A DNA stretch of 64,000 nt from Strongylocentrotus droebachiensis (Eukaryota; Echinodermata; Echinoidea; Camarodonta; Strongylocentrotidae). Shown here one piece after another: positions 32,661-44,000 of the stretch. The position numbers and the translations under genes are program-made. Below the pieces are notes generated by a model, which saw only the letters and a program-made list of their open reading frames with translations, had not been told where the DNA came from and made no database searches. Numbering within the stretch: position 1 is the first letter of the stretch; each line of letters starts with the position of its first letter. The stretch spans positions 186,001 to 250,000 of the forward strand of contig JAVYIG010000879.1 in assembly GCA_035222895.1 (NCBI GenBank), read 5' to 3'.

Positions 32661-33999
32661 CTAGCCAAACAGGTTTTAAGGGAAGAAAGTAGAGTACGGT
32701 AAAACAGCGTCTTACTTCTGGAATGTAAAATAAGTGTCCATTTATTAATCATTTGATCGTTCATTCGTTTTCAGCTCGACGTTATGTACACAGTGACATT
32801 CAGTAATCGTCCCAAGTCATGCAGTCATTCACAAGGTTTTAAGCGTTTGTCTGCGATTCACGGGGTAACAAAATAGAGAGTCCATTATTCCCTATGGTTC
32901 AGCCAGACCAATTGGTTTGTGTAACCAATTTTAAAATGTACTACATTTTATTGTGACGTCAATCCATTGGGGCCCTGTTATGGGCTTACATTACACTTTT
33001 CATTACTTTATTCAGGGATAAAAGAAAAGTCCAGTATTAGAACAAATTGCGGAACATGGAGTGCATATAAAACGATGTACACTTAATATAGACTTTATAA
33101 TATTAATATTAATGGTATATTCTAAATCCCTTTAATCACTTTACATCCCTACAAACAGGCCTTATTTATCAAGAGGTAGTATGCATGAGTAAAAATAATC
33201 TCATAAATTATGTGGCATAGTTCCTTTGAATGTCGCAAATGATATTGTGATCTCTTTTACATTGATAATGATTCATTGGTTATAGGCCTACATCGTATTG
33301 CACAAAGTTACTCAATCTTAAATTTGTTTGAATGATCTAATGGTTACAACAAATATTGCTCAAGGTTCCATCGCGTCCCAAGTCTCTGGTTTAGCCTAAA
33401 TTTCATACTCGGCAATTTTATACACTGACACTAGTCATTATAAACACTGCATTATTAATCCATTGACACTGACTCTAGAACGTTTTGGATTGCCATGTTT
33501 TACAGCTGTGCAATAATCATTTGAGGGCCAAGTTAGAATTATTTCTTTACAATCTTGATAATCAGATATCTGAGTATAGTAGCAGATAAACAAACAATCC
33601 ATATACGTGCATACACCCTTGTGTTAAACGAGGGGGGGGGGGCGTTACCCTCCTAATTATGTTTAAATACGGAGAATAGCCGCTGAAAGGAGTCGCTTTT
33701 TTCCTGAAATGGCCCCACTTTTAGACCTTGGCCTTGCACATGGGTCACTATTTTCTTCAGAATAATACCTCACCCATATTCATGCTAAAGTACAAATCAT
33801 AGTTCCAAAAATAGTTGAACTTGGAATGGCAGTCCCTAATGATGGGTACATTTTACTGCCAGAATGACCTTTTAAAATGGCTATTAGTTTGGAGGCTTCA
33901 CCCGTACACCCAAATCCAAACGACAGGTATAGACAGGTAAACATTTTCTGTCCCTGTTATTTTTCAAGTCTCCCAGGCAGGAACCTATTCTTTACAAGC
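32661..33999. other. Intergenic between receptor and TRPC genes
   Basis: AT-rich with no recognised gene. A G run is at 33631-33641. The part after about 33900 may belong to the LINE 3' end that follows. Confidence 0.4.
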
Positions 34000-34227
34000 T
34001 CTGCTTTTCTATAGGTTCCTGCACATTTCACAATTTGTACTTTTGTCTGGGTTTCCTTTAAATGATATTAGTTGTCAAACAAATGTGATGTTTACCTTGT
34101 CAATTAATATAATCATTTTTTTGTAATTATGAAACAATATGTCTTTTATGTATATTTTTTTATCTGTATTATTTCTGCGTGTGAAATGTGAAATCAATAG
34201 ACTCAAACTCAAACTAAAAACTCAAAT
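34000..34227 (+). mobile_element. LINE 3' end with CTCAAA tail
   Basis: An AT-rich 3' UTR-like sequence ends in GTGAAATCAATAGACTCAAA followed by CTCAAACT repeats. No RT is attached. Confidence 0.5.
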
Positions 34228-34817
34228 TTCCTGTAATTTTTTTTCCAAAGTACGTTCAATTCAAACTACATTTCCTTTTGTTTCTCTCTTTCAACAAAAA
34301 TTTTCTAAGTAAATAATTTCTGTAGACTGAGCTATTTTTGTTACAAATCATGAAGAGAAAAGCCGATTATCAAGAGATTTCTTAGATAAACCTTTTAACT
34401 TCCTCTTTATTAGAGTCACCATGATTCTGATTCTGATTTAAGTTCTTTATAGCCCGTACTTCCAAAGTGTTGTTTACTTCATATCAAATTCAAAAGATTA
34501 TCAAATATAAAATACTCTCCTTTGTCATAAAGCAACATGAATAATACAGATATGAATACTACTCTCTAGTCATGTAGTCACTGACAATTTGAAGTAGGAC
34601 CTTAATGATCTAAATGACTTAACTCGATGAATTCAGCAAAATATCACTTTCTTTAGCATAAATATATAATTGTTTCCGTTTAATTGGCTGTGTCGTCTAC
34701 TGTACAAATCAAATGGTTAGATAACGTCGATGAATATCATGAACATTGTATACGTTATGAAAGTCGTTTTCAGCCTTGAAGTATGAAGTAATAATAATTG
34801 GGTGTTATTTTTTTTAA

Positions 34818-34990
34818 ACCCAGGCTAGTCACATCATGATCAGGATCGATGTTGCATTTCCTGCAGGTCGTGCCAGTTATTATTATCCCGCATTGCCAGG
34901 TACATCTGGGTGGGGTGTGGCAGATGAAGATTCGGTCCCTCAACCCTTAGGTTGAGAGGCAAGTTAATGAACCACTATATCACCACACCG
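34818..34990 (-). mobile_element. tRNA-like SINE in the TRPC 3' flank
   Basis: The minus strand reads GGTGTGGTGATATAGTGGTT (A-box-like) and then GGTTGAGGGACCGAATC (B-box-like, degenerate). A body containing CCACACCCCACCCAGATG and CTGGCACGACCTGCAGG follows. It begins about 20 nt after the TRPC stop codon and runs in the same sense. Confidence 0.55.
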
Positions 34991-35011
34991 CCAAGTAAGT
35001 AGAATTTAATT

Positions 35012-38000
35012 TCAGGTGTCTAAAGAGAAGGCAATGTTATAATGTCCCATCGACCCACCTAGAGCGTCTTGCTCTTGTGTGTATCGTGCTCTTGTGTTTC
35101 CATTCCCCACACCTCTCCTAAATACGCCGTCAGCACGAGGCTCGTCAAAATCATAAGAAACACCGCCCTCTTCGCTACCTCGCATTCCTTCACTACTTTC
35201 AAAGTCACGTGATTGGCCAGTCCCTGACAGATCAGGTGTTCTGTGGTGTATGTTGTGCGATGATGGTGTGTCAGGTTCAAAGTCAATCCTCGTCGTGTCC
35301 TCATCAACAACACGTAAGACGGGATCGTGACGCGTCTCTAGGTCGAAACCAACGTGGATGCTGCCGCGGCTGAGTGTCCTGGAAATACTCCGTTTATCAG
35401 GTTCATTAGACATCCCACTCCTGCCACCCTGAGATGGTTTCGACTGTCGCCTGTTTACGGCGGTGTGATCTTTGCTACCGTAACCTGGTCTTGGATTATT
35501 ATTATTATATTGTTGTTTATCGTGATCACCGTAACCAATAATGTCGGTCACATCGTACGCCCTTTTCAACGATTCGCGCCGTATGTCACCACCACCTGCA
35601 CTCATTCTCCTTCCACTCCGATCAGGGTGTCTGACCAGCGCATCCTGTTGACGCTCGCCATCATCATATCTCAAGGCGATATCCCCAACGTCTAGTACTC
35701 TCGGAGAAGAGTCGCGTCTGCCTTGCAGGTCGTACTCCAGCTTACTGTCCTCCATTGTCCTCAAGCTGTTTGAGCTACCGCGATGCATGTCCAGATCTGT
35801 AAAGCCCGCCCTCTCGTACCTACCTCTGCTACTGTTGTTATGAGCAACAACTTGCCGCGATAACGTCACGTTAGTAAGTGTCTCTATGTGTCTGGTAAGT
35901 TCGGTAATTTTTGTCTTAAGAGAATTTATCTCTAAGCTAATGCCGGAATCCTTTGGAGTCGTTGTGTTAGCCGCCGCACTGGGGAAAGAGAAGGTGAACG
36001 CTGGAGCACTGGATGGGGCTATGGGTGCACCTGGAGTCTTCGGGGTTCGTAACTGCTCCATAAGCTCAAATCGAAGGCTAGATATGTCATTCTTGATTTC
36101 ATCCAGTTCTCCTGTAAGAGAAATGATAATTGAACATAGAAAGCAGGATCCAATGACCAACCCGTTTTCTCATCCTATACCCTCTTCCATTATTTAAGGA
36201 TCATTAGTGATAGTAGGGACTTTTAGATTTACACGACGAGAACGTGGACCGCCACGTGTGACATCCTTTTAAGGTAATGTTACGTCCTTTTAAGGCACTG
36301 CCGGGCACGGCCCAGTGCCTTAACACAATGACACGCGCGGCAGTCCACGCTCTCGTCGTGTAAATCTAAAAGTCCCTAGTATTACACTAAGGTGAACGAT
36401 AAGTGGAATATGGGGCATTCATGGTGTTTTAGGTTGATATCATAATCCTGTCCGGACAATTACTAGAACCATCGGGAATCCGAGCAGTACTCATTATATA
36501 CAGTTATATTACCACTACCGGTTATCAAGGGTAGGCCTATAGTTGTGATATGGGTAACTAGCTTATGCTATATGGTCACATAACCCAAAAGTAGCCTGCA
36601 AAAGTAGCCTGGCCGGACGCCGGGCAATTTCTTTAAAATCAGCCGTTGGCTGGTGGGAGACCGCCCGGCAATCGGAGGGTCACCGGTCGGTCACTGCCGG
36701 GACACCTCGGGAAAAAGGTCCGCGATTTCGCCCAGTTTTGACCTAAAATCGACCGGCGACCGACGGGTAATCGACAGGTCACCGCCCAGGCATCGCTGGG
36801 GCTCTACAGCCTGCTCGACTTCTCGAAAAATCGCTGGGCGATGCCTAAATTCCAGCAGCAACCGAGCTAGGTCCCAGGTCGAAATTCCATTAGGATCCGA
36901 TCCTATTGGACCATCAGAAACCATTAGAGCTATTGGTGTCTAATGGTTTCAATAGGGAAAGTGAAATGATGGACCCACAGAAATCATTAGAAAATATCTA
37001 TTGGACCAACACAAACCCACAGAAAGAAATCTGATGGACCAACAGAAAGCTTCTATTGGACCAGCATCCACCCATGTCTTCTATGGGTTTCTGTTGGTCC
37101 ATTAGATATTTTCTTCTATGATGGGTTTCTGTTGGTCCATTAGAGATCTTTCTATGGGTTTCTAATGGTCCCATATCCTGAATTCCCTATTGAAACCAAT
37201 AGTCCAATGGCTTCTATTGGTAAATCAATAATGATCAATCAAAATCGATTTTGGCAACAGTCCACCAAAAAAAGTATATTCTAATCTCAATTGCATTAAC
37301 TTCATCACATAGATCACTTGAAGTGAGTTTAAGAATATCCTTTATTTTAACTGAAGGCTTGTACTATTCTATATAATAAACATACATCAATTGTTTCTTG
37401 GTTAGTAATCATTATAACAGGGCTTATAATCAATATATCTATTGCTAAAACGTGAATGAAATTGTAACATGATTAAACAAATAATCTATTGGTCATTAGT
37501 TGCCGAAAGAAAATAAAAATCACAAAATTGATGTACATTGTCATAAGTTGCTTAACAAATTATGATAAATGTAATTTTCTGTGAACACGTATAAAGTAAT
37601 CATGAATATGCATGAGATAGATTTAGCTGTTGGTTTCTATTGGACCTATTGGTTTCTATTTGGTTCTATTGGTCTCATTGGTTTTCTATTGGTCCTATCG
37701 GTCCTATTGGTTCTATTGGTTTCTATTGGTCTTTTTGGTGCTATTGGTTTCTATTGGTCTTATTGGTTTCTATTGGTCCTATTGGTTTCTATTGGTCCTA
37801 TTGGTTTCTATTTCTATTGGTTTCTATTGGTTTCTGATGGTTTGAATATATTGGATTCAATTCTATGGGTCCAACAGAAACCATTAGAGACCAATAGAAT
37901 TTTTCTAATGGTCTCTATTGGTCTCTATGGGATTTTCGACCTGGGGTACTACTGATCGGTCGGTCGCTGCTCTGATTTGTGACCATAGCTTTAGCTATGA

Positions 38001-41000
38001 GTATACATGTATACAAGAATGTTCGTATGTTATACGGAGGCCTCAATCTTTCTTAAAAGAGATGATAATCCTAGAGGTTAACATCCAAGGTATAGTAATT
38101 CCAATTTTCTGATTATTCGTTTGATATCTTTACTCATAAAAGCAATAAATAAAAGCAAAAAATAAATCACTAATCACATTCTCTACACATATTATCTCTA
38201 ATCAATAAGGGAGTTTACAGATAGCACATGGTACAAATGACCCCAAATATCCACAGATATTTTACACATGGAGAAGTTCCACTTTGAGCATATTAGAATA
38301 ATAACTGCCAAAGTCCTAGATGTGCTTCATGAATACCTTTTGTTTGCCCTCTTGAAAAGAATACTTCCACCTGCGTATCACATGTTGTTACATGTTAGAT
38401 ATGAAGGAATACACGGGAAAGGTAGAGCAGATTTTCAAGAACTAATATCGGATATTTTCATTGGAACTATATGGTGGATTTTATATTGTGTACGATAATT
38501 GTGTGGATACGTATACATTTGACGCCTGGACCAATTGGTGAGTTTTGCGGACTGATTCTTCTCATGTTTTAGGACTGTTAAAATAAAGTTTACCTGCAAA
38601 GATCAACTCGACATTTTATCACAGTCCCACCAATGGCTCACGGAATTAGGACAAACAGGTATAAGGGAGAACCTGGTTCATCCTCCTTTAAATACAAACT
38701 ACCGAAAGGACTGACTATGAAATGCATTTTACATGCCCTAGACTTAATTGAATGTGCACGAAAAAGAATACCTGAAGGTCATGTTCCTATTGATGCTGCA
38801 CATGATGAACTAACTAAGATTTATCCCCATTTAAACCCTGATATTTGTCGCCATTTTGCTGTTATCCGAACAAACACGGAAGATGCCGAAGGTGTCGAAG
38901 AAGCCGACTACGAAGTACCGTCACCGCCCTACAATGATTCTACAATGGAAAATGTTCCACCACCTGACGAAATACCGGACAACGATGCATTGCCCGAAGA
39001 ATGCCATATATGTGGCGCTCAGTGTAGAGCGAAGGAGCATATTTGCATACGATGTAAGGGTATGAATCATCGCATCGATCAGTTATCTCTGGAGTTACGT
39101 AAGGTCCAGCACGCAGTAGAAGCATTAATAGACAATCCTCGGAATGCTCAGATCAACCCACCCCAGCAATATCAACAAAGCAATCGCCCATCGACACAAC
39201 AAAATAGAAGTCAGGTTCCACCGGATGTCGCCCGTTCCCAGGATAGCTTTCCAGTCTTACCTGCCCACCCAATGAATCACACGAGTGGCTACACGAACCC
39301 CCCTCCCCCTCGACCAGTTCGACCCCCTCCTCAATATCGACCTACACAATACAACTCTCATGCACGTATGCCACCTCCTTTGTCATACTACCAGTCGCAT
39401 AACGGCACTCAGGCCCCTCCATCTCTTCAACCAAGACCCTTTAACCCCAACTCACAGAGCAATCAGGGAACAACAAATGCGTACCTAGATCCATACTTTG
39501 GCAATCAACAACAGTCGTATGCTTCAGTAGTCCGAGCCCCGCCCACTTTCTACGAATTTCCAGCAAGCTGTAGATTCTGCGGTGAACCGAATCACCGCGA
39601 ACACAAATGTAGACATGGAATACAACTTCAGTGCCGACGATGTTTTTAATTTGGCCACAAAGAGAAAATGTGTCAATACTAAGTCGATGGCCAAGAAGAG
39701 TGTGCCATTGATTTAAATGCTGTCGATGGACAAGAGAAAGTGAACTCAGGAAAGTCTCCTCAAAGTGAATACTGTAAATGTGCCTTTCGTTTATCCAAAT
39801 ACAGTGGACTAAAAATTGGTCACCTTAATGTTCGTAGCTTAAGTGATAAAATAGATGAGATACGTTTTTTGATAAAAAAGATTAACTTTGACATACTTTG
39901 TTTAACCGAAACCTGGTTACATGAAAAGATCAGTAATACTGAAGTGAAAATTGATGGCTATGTTCTGGTAAGAAGAGATAGAGGTAATGGTAAAAGAGGC
40001 GGAGGTGTATGTCAATTTATCCGCGATACTTTATTTTTTACTGAAAGATGTGATTTGAACAATGATTTACTAGAAGCAAAATGGATAGATTTATCACTAA
40101 AATCTGAAAAAATTACGATTGGTTGTGTGTATCGACCACCAAATTCAGATATGAATTATTTTAACAGCATGCTTGATATCTTTGAAAAAGCTAGTATGGA
40201 TAATTATGATATAGTTGTATTAGGGGATCTTAACTATGACTATAAAATCGATGACGATAATCCTATTAACCTACTGGAAAACTTGTTCTCTTTACGACAA
40301 ATGATTTTAAAACCTACAAGAGTAACAAGTACCTCATCGAAATGCTTAGATCACATTCTTAGTTCTATACCGGACAAGCACTTAATTAGTGATGTTGCTA
40401 AAATAGCCCTAAGTGATCACTATTTGATTTATACATGTATCAATTTACAAAAAGAAGTGAAAGTTAAACATAAAGTAGTTCGTTTTAGAGACTACCAGAA
40501 TTTTGATGAGAAAACCTTCATTCAAGACTTGAAAAACTGTTTAAACCTTAATGATATACTTACCAGCAATTTATCTGTAAATGAAATGTGGACCAAATGG
40601 AAAACCTCTTTCGATGAAGTTTGCAATAGTCATGCTCCAATGAAAGAATGTAGAGTTAAGGATCGTCACAATCCATGGATTACTTCTGATGTTGTAAAAC
40701 TTATGTATAAGAGAGATTATTTAAAAAAGAAATATGACAAGCTCAAACTACCTCATATTTTGTCTGAGTATCGTCGGACGCGGAATAATGTTACTAAAGT
40801 TATTAAAAATAAAAAACGAAAATATTTCAGTACTGTTACAGAGAAGTATAAAGGTGATAGTAAGAAATTATGGAAAGAAATAAATAAGTTTATAGGACGG
40901 AAATCTACCAATACAGATATCCCTAATAATTTGAATGGTGATGATTTTAATGAATATTTTGTAAATATAGGAAAGCAAATTTCTGATTCATTTCAAAATG

Positions 41001-44000
41001 AAGTTTTTATATGGAATCATCCTGATAGCACATACACTTTCGGATTCCAATCAGTTAAAGTTGAAAAGGTTAGAAAGATCCTTTCCCAGCTATCGAGTGA
41101 CTCAAGTCTTGATATTTTAAATTTTGATACCAAACTACTTAGAATAGCATCGCCTTATATAAGTACCTCTCTGAGTGTATTGTTTAATGAAAGTCTGTTA
41201 AGCGGATTAATACCGGAAGACTGGAAGATTGCTCGGACCACTCCCATTTATAAGGGTAAAGGGGATTTGGGTGATATGACTAATTATAGGCCCATCTCGG
41301 TGGTATGTCACTTAGCTAAATTACTGGAAAAAGAAATTCAGAGTCAATTACTTTTATATCTTCAAAAACACAATTTTATAAATATTGATCAATATGCTTT
41401 TTTACCGAACCACTCGACAACAACATGTTTACATAAGATTTTAGATGATTGGTATGATTCTTTTAATGAACGTGAAATGGTTGGTACTTGTTTCCTCGAT
41501 ATATCGAAATGTTTTGACTGTATCGATAATAAGTTATTACTGCAAAAATTGGAAAGATATGGTGTTCAGAATAATGAGTTGATATGGTTTTCAAACTACT
41601 TGTCTGGTAGAAAACAAACTGTTTATTGTCATGAGAAACTGTCTAATTTTAAGAGTCTGACTATTGGAATACCCCAGGGCAGTGCACTGGGTCCTTTACT
41701 TTTTCTTGTTTTTATTAATGATATAAGTGAATGTCTAAGATCATGTTCATGCAATATATATGCTGATGACGTTGTTATATATATTTCTGATAAGAATATC
41801 GAAGTTATTAGGGATAAGCTGCAGGCTGATCTAGAGGGAATTAGTAAGTGGTATAAAAGAAATAAACTAAAAGTTAATACTGAAAAAACTTACAGTATGT
41901 TATTGAAACGCAACTCGCAAAATAGTCAGGATTTAAACATTTCTTTGGATGGAAATAAAATCAAACAAGAAAAAAACATTAGGTACTTAGGAATTGAATT
42001 GGACGAAAACCTAACCTGGAATATCCATGTAAAGAAGCTCAGTAAATCGTTAGCTTATAAAATATTTTCTTTGAAAAAGGTCAGTAATTTCACCGATACG
42101 AATGTGTTGAATAAAATTTATAAATGTATAATCCAACCTATATCAGATTATGCATGCTCGATATGGGGGAATTGTTCTGTTTATAACAAGAACATTATTT
42201 TTAGATTACAAAAAAGAGCAGCAAGGATAGTTGAACGGAATTTTGATTTTAATGAAAGTGGTCTTGATATTGTTAAAAGATTGAAATGGCAGGTTTTAGA
42301 AGAAAGACGTAACTATTTCCTTGCTTGTATAATGTATAAATGTATCTATGGCTACGCTCCATTACGTTTGTGCAATGCTATTGACATGGTTTTTGAACGG
42401 CATCCAATGAATACGAGATTGGCTAACTCAATGAGTGTTGTCCTTCCCAAGCCTAGTATTGAAATTTTCAAGAATAGTTTACGTTACGAAGGCGGCAAAG
42501 TATGGAATAATTTACCCTCTAACCTACAAAATGCACAATCCATCGACTGTTTTAAAAACATGTATAAAAAAGCCTATTTCAGCAAATTATGAATAATATC
42601 ATCGTTGTTTTTGCTCTTTTTGCTTTAAGTTTAATTTGGTACTTCATGATATAAGTTCATTTTGTAGTGTGATAGAGTTTTGATTTCGAATAGATTAGTT
42701 GATTACTTGATTCCATTATTGTATTTTTATATATTTAATTAAATATCATGTATTTTTGACTTGGTTTTTACTCAAGATTATGGTCACTATATATTTTTAT
42801 CATGACTTCATGAATATTTTAACAATTCTCATTATATATGTATGATTATTCTGTTTTGATGTTTTAGTGTAAGTTTTTAATATTCAGGACCAGGATGTAA
42901 ACCAGTCCTTTCTGATCTTGTTATCCTGATGAAATATGTTCAAATAAATAAATAAATAAATAGAATATACCGTTGGTGCATAAATGAATAATGTTACATA
43001 ACTTTCATGAGCGCATATCCAGTATTCATCTCTGTGGGTTTTACCTTTTTGGTACAATTGACCTTTATCTACCCATGCGCAGATTGTATCTGTAAACTCA
43101 TTTATAGAGAGGAGAAAGGGACACTTACCTTCGTTCACCTCGTCATTTTCTTTGTCCCTCTGCAGTTTGAAGAGATACCGTTTGATGATGCCTTTGGTAA
43201 TACTCTGTAAATCGAATAAAAAAAAATTGTTACCATCTTAAAGGTACAGACCAGTTTTGATCATGCGATTGCATTGTGAAAGAAACGTTGTGGAATCGAT
43301 CAGAAAAGGGTGATCATCTAGCATGTAAGTATTGGTGTGTACTGCAAGGTTCTGGTATCATCAAAAATGATAAGAAATTTGGCCAGTCTTGGTATAAAAA
43401 GTTACAAGCACTGTACACAGAAATATGTATATGAGACTACGGGATATCTATCCAGTCCGGATAGATATAATAATTTATCAAATATATCAATTAGTAGGCG
43501 GTTTCCCGGCAAAATTTGTATCATCACGTATTAGTCAAAACATACTCTGTCACATGATTGGTAATCAGAGGCAGAGCTTCCATTTCATTTTTTGAGAGGG
43601 GGGCGTTTCCAAAACTGGTCTTTACCTTTAAAGGAGTTTTTCCCAGCGTATAAAGGTCTTTGTTTAAAGACCTGGGGGATCGAGTAGCGTAAATCATCTA
43701 GCCACAATAATATAGGTCCCAATAATACTTACCAAAAACTTGACACAAAATGTAACCTAAACTCAATTGCAACCCTAGCCCTATATCGTCTGTTTAGAGA
43801 CAGAATGGCGTTAACTTCTTTATACAGACTCAGTGCCCTTCTAGGTCTGAACAGATAATCTTGGAAGTAATAAAGTCATGCATAAATGTCGCCAGAGCTA
43901 ATGTTGGATTATAAAAGTCCACAGAGAGCGACAAGGGCTGTAGTTACTCTTAGCACTCCTTGACTTTCTGGAGAGTAAACGCCCTTCGGTCTCAAGACAG

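Larger units (their letters stand above)
38633..42963 (+). mobile_element. Near full-length non-LTR retrotransposon (CR1/L2/Jockey group)
   Basis: The order is ORF1 (nucleic-acid-binding), ORF2 (endonuclease plus RT), an AT-rich 3' UTR of about 350 bp, and an AAAT microsatellite tail (42943-42963). It lies in the last TRPC intron in antisense. The 5' boundary is unresolved: a 76-codon frame at 38268-38498 upstream may be 5' UTR or flank. I found no target duplication. Confidence 0.9.

Noticed and set aside
35354..35695. 113-codon plus-strand ORF
   Set aside because: Antisense shadow of the TRPC last exon.
37581..37955. 124-codon hydrophobic ORF
   Set aside because: It translates ATTGGTTTCT repeats ([13 protein letters not shown] periodicity); overlapping frames are equally open. 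Not a gene.
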